Shown here one piece after another: positions 55,394 to 63,892 of a stretch of 64,000 nt of DNA (positions within the stretch are counted from its first letter, which is position 1; every line of letters begins with the position of its first letter). Made by a program: the position numbers and the translations under genes. This stretch comes from DASPSM01 sp963800135. Its GTDB lineage: Bacteria; Planctomycetota; Planctomycetia; Planctomycetales; Planctomycetaceae. The stretch lies in NCBI GenBank assembly GCA_963800135.1, contig CAWCZR010000003.1, positions 372,001-436,000 of the forward strand, written 5' to 3'. The notes below the pieces were generated by a model that saw only the letters and a program-made list of their open reading frames with translations, had not been told where the DNA came from and ran no database searches.

Positions 55394-55915
55394 GGTGAAT
55401 CTCCTACGTGTCGATCCTAATATACGGACGTGCATTCGGCAACTGCCAATTGCTGCCAAAACTCGTTAAGGACAAAATGTAATCTGGCAATCTCTCCGCG
55501 GAGATTCAGCCTTTGGTGGGTCGCGCGATGAGCGCGGTGCGTCTCACATCGGCGAAAACCGATTCGATAACCGCACGTGCGCACAGTTCTGCGCTATAAA
55601 AATAGTGATTTGAGCGTCACCGCGTGTCCACGCACTCAGCGACCTGGGAGACGTGCACATTCATTGCCTGAGCGCGGAAATGAGCGTGCCCGGGCCGCGT
55701 TGCAATCACCGGTGAGCGAAGGCTTACACACCAGTACGCGCGAAGCGATTGGCCGAGACACTTGGCGGAAGTGGTCTGCAATCGGACCGCAGGCGCGCGA
55801 TCGGAGGCACGAAACCAAAGCTTTCCGCGCTGCCAGACGCCGCTTGAGACGAAAGCCGTCGCGCCAAGAAGTGCACCTGGGCTTTCCGACGGTCCCGCAA
55901 CCCGATTGCAGCCGC
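55394..55915. other. Intergenic, no gene seen
   Basis: About 520 bp between lexA and the thioredoxin-fold gene, both on the minus strand. Frames here lack domains and ribosome binding sites. No further copy of the lexA palindrome was seen. Confidence 0.4.
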
Positions 55916-57211
55916 TTATTGCCGCTGCGGGCCGCCCTCGTTGGCGATCAGGTATCGCAGCTGCCCGTCGAGCGTATCGGGCGTGACATGCGTGTCGACG
56001 GCATTCCCTTCCTGGTCGACCAGCCAAAGCGAGGGGATGTCGTGGACGCCGTAATACTGGGCCAGCGGATGTTCCCAGTGCCGCTTGTCCGGGTCGGAAT
56101 AAAACAGCTGGGTCCAGTTCAGGCGGTTCTTGGCGATGAAGGACTCCATTTCGGCCTTATCCTCGTCCAGGCACACGCCCAGGATCGTCAGACCGGAACG
56201 CTCGTACGGCCGCGTGACTTTCAAGAGCAGCGGCAGCATCTCCTGGAAGGCGTCCGAGTCACTCGACCAGAAGACCACCAATACCGGTTTGCCCAATAAC
56301 TGGCCGTTCTTGAGGAAACGGCCGTCCGCCGTTTCGCCGAACAATTTGACCTTTTTCCCCTTCAATTCCAGCCGCCGCAGAATGGCCGTGGCTTGGTCGG
56401 CCTGCGGCGTTTTCGGGAATTTTTCCTGCAACACGGCAAAGCAGTTCATGGCTTCCCCGTCGAGGTGAAAGAGCTCGCAGGTCTGGCCCGCGGCGTGCAA
56501 GAGGGGAAGTGCCTTCGAGTCGGAGTGGGGGAAACGCGTGGCAAAATTCCGGGCCGCGATGGCGAACGCCTGGATCTTGCGACGGTCGTTCCGCGCCTGG
56601 CGGGCGTTGGTGTGGGCGAAGCGGGTCAGGTACCAGGCGGAGTCTTCAGCCGCGGCGGAATTCGGGTCGCGGCGATAAAACTCCTCAGCCTCGTCCTGGA
56701 GGGCCTTGGCGTCGTCGGCGCTGCCGCTGGCCGCCAGATCGAGCCGGGCCTCACAGAGGGTTTGGACAGCCTTGTTGAAGATCGGCTCCAGAGCCTTTTG
56801 TTCGTGCGTTTTCTCGATCAGCTCGAGCGACATGGCAATCAGTTTGCGATTGCGCTCGGGACTGGCCGGCTCGGACCGCTGCACGAGCAACTGGCCCGCC
56901 AGCCATTCCGGGCTCTCTTTCCCGGGGACCGCCTGGGGATCCGCGGGCCCCTGATTCTGAGGCATTTGGCTCGGTTCGCCGTTGGCGGCCACGCCCGAAT
57001 CGCCGGTCGCGGAGCCGTTTTGTCCGCGGCCGCCCCCCGGGTTATTGAACGCTGCCGTGGGAATCGAGGGATCGGCCGCTTTGCCCTGTTGGGCCGTCAC
57101 GGGGTCCGACCCGGTTTCGTTGCAGCCGGTGAGTGTAAGGCTGCTGATCGCTCCCAGAGTCGCGAACAAGGCCGCCGCGGCCAGCGCGTTGGAGCGGGTT
57201 GAAATCGCCAT
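55916..57211 (-). CDS. Thioredoxin-fold (TlpA-like) lipoprotein lacking CxxC
   Basis: A 431-residue lipoprotein. ATG 57211 follows GGAG; the signal (ALFATLGAISSLTLTGC) ends at a lipobox Cys. A Pro/Gly/Gln linker follows and then a helical TPR-like region (residues about 80-270). The C-terminal 140 residues have a TlpA/AhpC fold (KPVLVVFWSSDSDAFQEM, YGVHDIPSLWLVDQEGNAVD with cis-Pro). The place of the CxxC is SSDSDAF, so it is probably not a disulfide reductase and may serve as a binding or chaperone domain on the envelope. Confidence 0.82.
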   Translation of the reverse strand: MAISTRSNALAAAALFATLGAISSLTLTGCNETGSDPVTAQQGKAADPSIPTAAFNNPGGGRGQNGSATGDSGVAANGEPSQMPQNQGPADPQAVPGKESPEWLAGQLLVQRSEPASPERNRKLIAMSLELIEKTHEQKALEPIFNKAVQTLCEARLDLAASGSADDAKALQDEAEEFYRRDPNSAAAEDSAWYLTRFAHTNARQARNDRRKIQAFAIAARNFATRFPHSDSKALPLLHAAGQTCELFHLDGEAMNCFAVLQEKFPKTPQADQATAILRRLELKGKKVKLFGETADGRFLKNGQLLGKPVLVVFWSSDSDAFQEMLPLLLKVTRPYERSGLTILGVCLDEDKAEMESFIAKNRLNWTQLFYSDPDKRHWEHPLAQYYGVHDIPSLWLVDQEGNAVDTHVTPDTLDGQLRYLIANEGGPQRQ

Positions 57212-57413
57212 GGGTCTCTCCATCCGTTGAGAGATGGGGGGACCAGCGCCCCCCTCAAAGAAAATCCCGCAGACGGCCGCGCGCAAATCCTGCGGCAAGC
57301 AGCCGTACTTCGTGCGATGTTTTAGGCGATTGGGAGAACTCTGGGAAGAGGAGTCCGCGCCCGGCAGGCGGTTCCAACCGGCGCGCGCCACCCAAGAGCG
57401 TGGCGCCACCGCC
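57212..57413. other. Non-coding gap, left part
   Basis: A run of about 590 bp without genes ends at 57801. This left part has no feature I can name; the right part holds a repeat (57414-57538). Confidence 0.4.
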
Positions 57414-57538
57414 CCGAGCGGGGGGCGTCAGCCCCCCGAGCCACGCGAGAGAAGAGCACGCGCCACACAAGCTCGCGTCGAGCGCACCGCGTCTTATCTC
57501 GCAAATTCATCTCGGCAAGCTGACGCTTGCCGCTCAGG
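57414..57538 (+). repeat. Direct repeat unit upstream of Tat gene
   Basis: It starts with a 27-bp hairpin word (CCGAGC-GGGGGGC-GTCA-GCCCCCC-GAG) and ends with CTCGGCAAGCTGACGCTTGC plus CGCTCAGG. The same two words, with a different spacer, occur in the same orientation at 58473-58572, so the unit brackets the Tat gene. Confidence 0.75.
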
Positions 57539-57801
57539 TTCGTGCGCGCATCAGCAATTTCAATCTTCAATTTCGATCGTCTTCAATTTTCCAAGTCATG
57601 CTGCCAGCGACATATGTGCAAGAGCGCATTTGGGGAGAGTTTTACTAATTCCCTGCAAGGTTCGACACTCTCCGAATGCGGCCGGGGTTCAATCTGCACT
57701 CACGTCCGAACGCTGCGAAGTTTCCCATCTCAGCTCTCGCCCCGCTCGGGCCGCGCGGGCCCGCGTCAAACATCTGCCACACTTGCGAGAAGGAGGCTGT
57801 G

Positions 57802-58449
57802 ATGACGAAGAAGCTGTCGTTCGATCGACCGAATCGGCGCGATTTTCTGCGGACGGGAATTATCGGCGGGACTGGCTTAGTGGTCGCCCAGTTCGCAGTC
57901 CCCAAAGAACTCAGGGCGCAAACCAACACGTGGTCCGGCCAGGTCAGCCAGTCGTCGGATGACGCCTACGAGTTGATAAAGTTTCCGGCCAACACAACCA
58001 GCACCACTATCGATCTTGTCAATTCGAGCGAAAGCGGCTTTCGGTTCCAGAATGTTACGGTGCCGAATAGCGCGACGATCACAGCCGCTTCGATTAGCTT
58101 CAATGTCACAGCCGGCCCCGGCACTTGCAGCGTTTATTTGCAGGCCGCGGACAACGCGCCGACATTTATGCCGACGCTATTGAATCTCGACAGGCCGCAT
58201 ACCGTAAACTCCGCGAACTTCGCGTCTGGTACCGGATGGACCAGCTCCGGCGACCTTTCCGCGGCCGTTCAGGAAGTCGTCAACCGCCAGCCTGTGGGCA
58301 CCTCCACCGGATGGGTGTCCGGCAACGCCATGGTCGTGCTGGCGATCCCGACTCAGGGGCTTCTCGGGCGTGCCATCGTCACCACGTATGACGACGACCC
58401 AGTCCCTCCGCCGAACCTGGCCGCGATCCTGACGATCCAGTACACCTAG
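57802..58449 (+). CDS. Tat-exported protein, unknown function
   Basis: A 215-residue protein. A perfect AAGGAGG lies 6 bp before ATG 57802. The N-terminus is a twin-arginine signal (NRRDFLRTGIIGGTGLVVAQ). The mature part is rich in Thr, Ser, Asn and Val and appears to be all-beta, with one or two Cys (GPGTCSVYLQAADN). I recognise no family; a carbohydrate-binding or surface role is plausible. It stands alone between two copies of a repeat. Confidence 0.75.
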   Translation: MTKKLSFDRPNRRDFLRTGIIGGTGLVVAQFAVPKELRAQTNTWSGQVSQSSDDAYELIKFPANTTSTTIDLVNSSESGFRFQNVTVPNSATITAASISFNVTAGPGTCSVYLQAADNAPTFMPTLLNLDRPHTVNSANFASGTGWTSSGDLSAAVQEVVNRQPVGTSTGWVSGNAMVVLAIPTQGLLGRAIVTTYDDDPVPPPNLAAILTIQYT

Positions 58450-58472
58450 AATCGACGTCGCGCCGTCTCGCT

Positions 58473-58572
58473 CCGAGCGGGGGGCGTCAGCCCCCCGAGA
58501 CGCGCGCGAAGCGCGCATCAGATATGCTCGTCTCGCGAGAAAGACCTCGGCAAGTCACGCTTGCCGCTCAGG
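58473..58572 (+). repeat. Direct repeat unit downstream of Tat gene
   Basis: The first 27 bp equal 57414-57440 exactly, and the last 27 bp match 57511-57538 except for a small change (CTCGGCAAGTCACGCTTGC against CTCGGCAAGCTGACGCTTGC). It lies in the gap between the convergent Tat and nagB-like genes. Confidence 0.75.
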
Positions 58573-58611
58573 GGGACGAGTGCGCGACCGATCCGCGGTC
58601 AGCGCCGGCCG

Positions 58612-60528
58612 CTAGAGCTGGCCCGAGAATCGCGCGAAGCCTTCGAGCGCGTAGTATTCGGGCAGGCCGAGGTCATTGTAGATCTGGGCCGTGTTGCGCG
58701 TGCGCTCTTCGGCTCGCACCCAGAATTCGCGTTCGTCGTGGCCGGGGAAGAGGGCCTTGTCCTTCTGCGATTCGTGCTTGAAGATCGCCAGCTTCTTGCG
58801 GAGCATGGTCTCGGGGCTCAGCGGCACGGCCCGCTCGATTTCGTGCGGCTCGTACTCCTGCCAGGCGCCGCGATAGAGCCACACTTCCGGGCCCGCCGCG
58901 CCCTCCGCGCGGATCACGTCGAGGGCCCGTAGAATCGCCTGGGCGCACACGCGGTGCGTGCCGTGCGGATCGGAGAGGTCGCCGGCGACGTAAATCTGGC
59001 TGGGCGCAATCTCCCGTAACAGGCTGGCGATGATGGCCACGTCGTCGTCGCCGATCGGCCGCTTCGAGACCTTGCCCGTGCGATAAAAGGGCAGATCCAA
59101 AAAGTGCAGCTTTTCTTCCGGCACGCCGACCGCCTTGGCGGCGGCCGTCGCTTCCGTCTTGCGGATCAGCGTTTTGACATTGAGAACTTCGTCCGTGTCG
59201 AAATCAGCCGGCTGCTTGCTGACGATGGCTTTTCGCAGGCGGCAGCAGAGATTGTTGGACGACTCGGAATGCAGCTCGAACAGCTTGTGGAACTCGCTGA
59301 CATAATTGAGGTGCCGTAGCGCGTCGTGGTCGAAGACGGCGATGTTGCCGCTCGTCATGTAGGCGATGTGGACGTCGTGCGCCTGGTCGGCGAGCGTCGC
59401 CAGCGTGCCCCCCATCGAAATCACGTCGTCGTCCGGGTGCGGGCTGAAGACGATGATCTTCTGCCGCTCCGTGCCGCTCGGCTTCGTGCAAATTCCGTTG
59501 AGCAGGCCCTCAAACACCCGCTGGCGAATGGCCTCTGTCGGCCCGCATTCGCGAAGCAAATCGTGCAGGTGATTCGAGACGAAGTCGCGCGCCTCGAGCT
59601 TGAGCAGCGGCTTCTTGATCTTGCGGCTGAGCCAGATCACAGCCCGCTTTTCCATCGCCGAATTCCAACGCACCGGCCCCACGAGCCATGGAGTGCGGAT
59701 CGCCGTCAGCTCCGACGCGCTGGCGTGATCGACGGCAAACGTCACGTTGCGATGCGTCTGCAAAAAACTGGCCGTGACTTCCTCGCTCTGCGGCTCTTCG
59801 AGTGTGCGGCGGACGATTGGCGCCTTATGCTCGCCCAGCGCGATGATGATGATTTTTCGCGCGGACAGGATCGTCCCCACGCCCATCGTGATCGCTTGCT
59901 GGGGCACGTTCTCTTCGCCGTAAAAGTCGCTGGCCGCGTCCTGCCGGGTCACTGGGTCGAGGGTGACGATCCGTGTGCGGCTGTCGCGCGGGCTGCCCGG
60001 CTCGTTGAAGCCGATGTGCCCCGTGCGGCCGATGCCCAGAATCTGCAAGTCGATGCCGCCAGCCTTTTCGATCGCGTGCTCGTAGGCGTCGCAGAACGCG
60101 TCGACGTCGCGGAGCGGAATCGTGCCGTCGGGGATGTGGATGTTTTCGGGCCGGATGTTGACGTGATCGAAGAACGTCTCCCGCATGAAACGGTTGTAGC
60201 TGTGAATCGAATCCTTCGGCATCGGCCAATATTCGTCGAGATTGAACGTGACGACGTTCGAGAAATCGAGCGACTCCTCCCGATGCAGGCGAATCAGCTC
60301 GCGATACACGCCGATGGGTGTCGAGCCGGTCGGCAGCCCCAGCACGGTCTTCAGTCCGGCCGAGTTGTTCTCGCGAATCAAGCTCTCGACGACGAGGGCC
60401 ACGTGCCGATCGACCTCGCGCGCGTTGCCGAAAATCAGCGTGGGGACTTTGGTCTGGCGGAGGGCCTGAGCCGGAGCGGGTTGGGGTTGGGCTTTGTCGG
60501 CGGTGCGTGGGGCAAGATCGATGGCCAT
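58612..60528 (-). CDS. nagB: Glucosamine-6-phosphate deaminase - LmbE/PIG-L deacetylase fusion
   Basis: A 638-residue fusion. Residues about 30-280 form a NagB-type isomerase/deaminase (GLPTGSTPIGVYREL, FNLDEYWPMPKDSIHSYNRF, GIGRTGHIGFNEPGS). In E. coli NagB the last word is GVGNDGHIAFNEP; here the catalytic Asp is Thr while His and Glu stay. Residues about 370-600 form a zinc LmbE/PIG-L deacetylase with SPHPDDDVISMGG and a late DPHGTH. It should act in amino-sugar metabolism: deacetylation of GlcNAc-type substrates and deamination of the product. The same two-domain shape is known in other bacteria. A second LmbE gene is encoded divergently. Confidence 0.88.
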   Translation of the reverse strand: MAIDLAPRTADKAQPQPAPAQALRQTKVPTLIFGNAREVDRHVALVVESLIRENNSAGLKTVLGLPTGSTPIGVYRELIRLHREESLDFSNVVTFNLDEYWPMPKDSIHSYNRFMRETFFDHVNIRPENIHIPDGTIPLRDVDAFCDAYEHAIEKAGGIDLQILGIGRTGHIGFNEPGSPRDSRTRIVTLDPVTRQDAASDFYGEENVPQQAITMGVGTILSARKIIIIALGEHKAPIVRRTLEEPQSEEVTASFLQTHRNVTFAVDHASASELTAIRTPWLVGPVRWNSAMEKRAVIWLSRKIKKPLLKLEARDFVSNHLHDLLRECGPTEAIRQRVFEGLLNGICTKPSGTERQKIIVFSPHPDDDVISMGGTLATLADQAHDVHIAYMTSGNIAVFDHDALRHLNYVSEFHKLFELHSESSNNLCCRLRKAIVSKQPADFDTDEVLNVKTLIRKTEATAAAKAVGVPEEKLHFLDLPFYRTGKVSKRPIGDDDVAIIASLLREIAPSQIYVAGDLSDPHGTHRVCAQAILRALDVIRAEGAAGPEVWLYRGAWQEYEPHEIERAVPLSPETMLRKKLAIFKHESQKDKALFPGHDEREFWVRAEERTRNTAQIYNDLGLPEYYALEGFARFSGQL

Positions 60529-60624
60529 GTTGGAGACGGAATTCCTGTCTATATAATGCGATCCGACAGCTGAAAAATCGTGTCGTCCAAGCTTTATTAG
60601 ACATCGAGACTGAGAGCGAATTCA

Positions 60625-61437
60625 ATGGCTGGCGGCGGTGCCTCGAGCAACTCTTCCTCCACGTCTCCCTCGGACGGCGTCTCTCCCCTGCGAATCCTGG
60701 CGATTCACGCCCATCCGGACGACGTCGAATTTCAATGCGCCGGCACGCTGGCCCTCTTGGCCCAAAAGGGCTGCGCGATCACCATCGCCACGATGACCCC
60801 CGGCGACTGCGGCAGCGCCGAGCACTCGGCCGAGGAAATCGCCGAGATCCGCCGGAGCGAGGCCCGCGCGTCGGCCGCGATTCTGGGCGCCGAATACGTC
60901 TGCCTCGAATTTCGCGACCTGTCGATCACCGTCGACAACGCCAGCCGCGGCAAGGTCTGCGAGTGCCTCCGCCGGGCCCGGCCCGACATCGTGCTGACGG
61001 CTCCGCCGGTCGACTACATGACCGACCACGAGCTGACGAGCGTGCTCGTCCGCGAAGCCTGCTTCTCCGCCTCGGTCCCCAACTACTCGACCCGCCAATG
61101 GTCGCCGGCCCCGCCACTCGGCGGTATCCCGCATCTGTATTACGTCGACTCGATCGAGGGAGCCGACACGTTCGGCCGCCCGGTGAAACCCGACTTCATC
61201 ATCGACGTAACCGCGACGTTCGCGACGAAGCAAAAAATGCTCGCCTGCCACGAAAGCCAGCGCAACTGGCTCCGCAAACAACACGGCATCGACGAATACA
61301 TGCAAAACGGCGAACGCTGGTCCGCCGCCCGCGGCAAAGAAATCGGCACGAAATACGGCGAAGCCTTCCGCCAACACACCGGCCACCCGTATCCGCACGA
61401 CAATCGGCTAGCGGCGCTGCTTGGAATCCCTGGTTGA
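60625..61437 (+). CDS. PIG-L/LmbE-family N-deacetylase (BshB1-like)
   Basis: A 270-residue zinc hydrolase. The metal motif is HAHPDDVEFQCAGTL with AHPDD as signature; the other ligand lies in 'VDYMTDHEL' (His). 'SVPNYSTRQWSP' and 'YYVDSIEGADTFG' also fit BshB-type deacetylases, which remove acetyl groups from GlcNAc derivatives. It starts 96 bp from the divergent NagB-LmbE gene, so both may share a control region. A Ser-rich stretch of 20 residues leads the protein. Confidence 0.9.
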   Translation: MAGGGASSNSSSTSPSDGVSPLRILAIHAHPDDVEFQCAGTLALLAQKGCAITIATMTPGDCGSAEHSAEEIAEIRRSEARASAAILGAEYVCLEFRDLSITVDNASRGKVCECLRRARPDIVLTAPPVDYMTDHELTSVLVREACFSASVPNYSTRQWSPAPPLGGIPHLYYVDSIEGADTFGRPVKPDFIIDVTATFATKQKMLACHESQRNWLRKQHGIDEYMQNGERWSAARGKEIGTKYGEAFRQHTGHPYPHDNRLAALLGIPG

Positions 61438-61488
61438 TGTGTTGATGTCGCCGCACGACTTGCATCCGAATCAGAGCGCAGGATTGCA

Positions 61489-61610
61489 GCCCCCGAATGG
61501 GGGCGCCACTCTTCTTGCCACCGGACTTCGGCGAGCTCAGTCGAGTCGTGTCAACCGGTGGGATCCGGATCGCGAGTGATCCGAAGCCCCCAACGGGGGC
61601 GACACTCTTC
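61489..61610 (+). repeat. Two short hairpin direct repeats
   Basis: GCCCCCGAATGGGGGCGCCA (then CTCTTC) at 61489-61514 and GCCCCCAACGGGGGCGACAC (then TCTTC) at 61586-61610 are near-identical hairpin words 97 bp apart. They lie in the gap after the LmbE gene. Confidence 0.6.
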
Positions 61611-61706
61611 AGGCGGACTTTGCGTCGAAAGCGGATCGCGCTCCCAACCTTCCGCGCCATGCGGCACCTCCGCACAAACAATCTTCGCCGCCGCTAGAAT
61701 GACGGC

Positions 61707-61949
61707 ATGAAGCGGATTGCCTCAGTCATGTCGTTGACGACTTGGGCCGGCGCGATTTTGGGATTTGGCGGGAGCGTGGCTTGGCTGGCGATTCGTTTGG
61801 CGCTGAACGGAATCCCAAACGACTTTTTTGGCGAGGGTTTTGGTTGGGCAATGCTTTTCGTTGGGATTGTCACGGCTTTCTGCGGAGGGATCGGACTTGG
61901 GATTGGGCTTGTTTACGTGACGTACAAGCTATGGATGAACGAAGTGTGA
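61707..61949 (+). CDS. Small membrane protein, unknown function
   Basis: An 80-residue protein with two hydrophobic helices (TWAGAILGFGGSVAWLAIRL, AMLFVGIVTAFCGGIGLGIG) and a short charged end. No family recognised and no strong ribosome binding site, so moderate support only. Confidence 0.5.
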   Translation: MKRIASVMSLTTWAGAILGFGGSVAWLAIRLALNGIPNDFFGEGFGWAMLFVGIVTAFCGGIGLGIGLVYVTYKLWMNEV

Positions 61950-62087
61950 CGGCACGAGCAACGAACCGAAGAATTGTGTGGCACCCTACGCGCCATGGAG
62001 CCCGCGTGAATTCATTCAAAAGGGAAGGGCGATGCGAGACTCAACATTGTTGCGAAATGTGGGGAGGGTCGCCTGCGCTGCCGTGCC

Positions 62088-63689
62088 TTGCGCGATGACG
62101 GCGATGGGACCCGCTATCTGATCCCCGGCGTGTTGGCGGCCGGTCAGCTCGGGGGAATCTTTGGGGCCTTCAAGACGCTCAAGACGTCGCTGGCGGCTGA
62201 CCTCTTAATCTCGCTGGCCAGCGGGACGCCGTTTTTGGGCCGCTTTCCCGTCACGCAGTCGGGGCGGGTGCTGTTTCTATCCGGCGAGGCGGGCTTGCCG
62301 GCGATCAAGTCGATGGCCGGGCGGATCTGTGCCGCGCGGGGACTGTCGCTGGACGCCCTGGAGAATTTTGTCTGCTCGCCCGACGTCCCCAATCTCAGCG
62401 ACCCGTTCGACGTGATGGCCTTCACAGAGCTGGTCGAGAGAGAAAAGCCGATCTGCGTCGTGATCGACCCCGGCTTCCTGGCGCTCGGGCCCGGCGGCGG
62501 GCGCGGCGGCCGGGGTGGGGCCCGAGGCGGGAGTGCCGGCAAGAAATCGCGGAGCCTGTTTGAGACCGGGCAGCTGCTGCGGCCGCTGGTCGAGCTGTGC
62601 GAGTCGACCGGCTGCGCGGTGCTCATCGTGCATCATTCGCCGCGAAGTCGCCGAGCGGGCGAGCCGGCCATGCTGGGCGACCTTGCCGGCAGCGGGGTCG
62701 CGGAATTCTCGGACCAATGGCTACTGGTGTCGCGGCGGCGGCCGTTCGAGGTCGCGCCGGGACAACACGGGACGGGACATCACGAGTTGTGGCTCACCAC
62801 GGGCAGCCGGGCCGGCGAGCAGGGACTGTGGGAGCTCGACGTCGACGAAGGGACGGCCGAGCAGGGCACCGGCCCGACGCGGCCGGGAGGTCGCCGGTGG
62901 AAGACAGTCGTTCGTCCGGCGACCTCGCCGCGGATGCTGTCGGACAAACAGTTTGTCGCAGACCGCGAAGACCGCAACCTCCGCCGCCGGGCGCTGGCGT
63001 TCGAGCGCCAGCCTCAGCGGACGTTGGAGCTGCTGGCCGCCTACCCGGAGGGACGCACGGCCCGCTTCATCCGCGACACGCTCGGCATGAGCGGCGATCG
63101 GATCAACCGCCTGCTCGACCGGCTGATCGAGAAGGGGGTCGTGGTGCGGACGGAGGACCGGATCATCGACCGCCGCCGGCCGATCGTGACCTACAGCCGA
63201 GTGCAGGCGTTCGACCTATCGGCCGAGGCGATCCGGTCGCGGCCCGTGAGGCCCGATGAAAAAGTGTACGACGTCGGGACGGGACACTTCCTCGGCAGGG
63301 GCAATGCCCCTGCACCCGGTGCGGCCGGCGCCCAACATGGTGGGACGCGTCTCGCCGCGGCCGACGGACTCCCGACCCAGTTGGCCATATCGGGCGGCAC
63401 TGCCGCCTCGTTGGCGAATGCTCTGCCGGCGACGGACCAAAACCCACTCGCGGACAAGCCGCCAGTGCCACCCACCGTCCCGGAATTGGCGCGGGACATG
63501 GGACGGGACACGGGACACGGCGTCGGGACGGGACACTTTGCCGATCGAACCGCGTCCGCAATGGATCCCGCGGGCGGACCAGGGCCGGTCGAGGAAAAGT
63601 CGGGACGGGACACGGGATCAGAAGTTGAGCCGGATCGGGGCGGGACACGAACCGGGACAGCCGACATCGGGACGGGACTCGTTGGCTGA
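62088..63689 (+). CDS. RecA-like AAA ATPase with repetitive Gly/Thr/Asp tail
   Basis: A 533-residue ATPase of the RepA/RecA-like (AAA_25) group. Walker A is the variant GAFKTLKTSLA; Walker B is CVVIDPGFLAL; LIVHHSPRSRR fits motif 3. A Gly/Arg-rich insert lies at about 130-150. A winged helix follows (EGRTARFIRDTLGMSGDRIN). The last 170 residues are low complexity with words such as VGTGHF, GRDTGHGVG and GRDTGS, matching repeated GGGAC pentamers in DNA. TTG 62088 is the nominal start, but the frame stays open to about 62005 and an N-terminal part may be missing. Related proteins serve in replication or helicase loading of planctomycete elements. Confidence 0.75.
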   Translation: MRDDGDGTRYLIPGVLAAGQLGGIFGAFKTLKTSLAADLLISLASGTPFLGRFPVTQSGRVLFLSGEAGLPAIKSMAGRICAARGLSLDALENFVCSPDVPNLSDPFDVMAFTELVEREKPICVVIDPGFLALGPGGGRGGRGGARGGSAGKKSRSLFETGQLLRPLVELCESTGCAVLIVHHSPRSRRAGEPAMLGDLAGSGVAEFSDQWLLVSRRRPFEVAPGQHGTGHHELWLTTGSRAGEQGLWELDVDEGTAEQGTGPTRPGGRRWKTVVRPATSPRMLSDKQFVADREDRNLRRRALAFERQPQRTLELLAAYPEGRTARFIRDTLGMSGDRINRLLDRLIEKGVVVRTEDRIIDRRRPIVTYSRVQAFDLSAEAIRSRPVRPDEKVYDVGTGHFLGRGNAPAPGAAGAQHGGTRLAAADGLPTQLAISGGTAASLANALPATDQNPLADKPPVPPTVPELARDMGRDTGHGVGTGHFADRTASAMDPAGGPGPVEEKSGRDTGSEVEPDRGGTRTGTADIGTGLVG

Positions 63690-63733
63690 CGGCACTCATT
63701 TGCTGACGAACTTAATTTCCCGAGACCAAAAAA

Positions 63734-63765
63734 CACGGCTGAGCCGAGGCGTCTGAGCCGTGGCA
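63734..63765 (+). repeat. Palindromic repeat word (32 bp), second copy
   Basis: It pairs CACGGCTGAG with CTGAGCCGTG (one mismatch). Its 32 bp match 46646-46677 in 30 positions. It stands in the gap after the ATPase gene. Confidence 0.75.
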
Positions 63766-63892
63766 TCCGGAGAGCCTGCGCCCCGAGGCCAGCGCACCCA
63801 GAAACTGGCACAGGAATCGCTCGACAAGAAGGCGTTTCTACGCCACAATTCTGGGAGATCGCGATCTGGGAATTCTCGGGAGTCGGATTGAT

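Noticed and set aside
59326..60573. 415-codon plus-strand open frame
   Set aside because: It is antisense to the NagB-LmbE fusion, whose motifs are clear; the His/Arg/Asp-rich translation is an antisense artefact.
62144..63090. Overlapping frames on both strands within the ATPase gene
   Set aside because: High GC keeps several frames open; only the plus-strand frame from 62088 carries Walker motifs.
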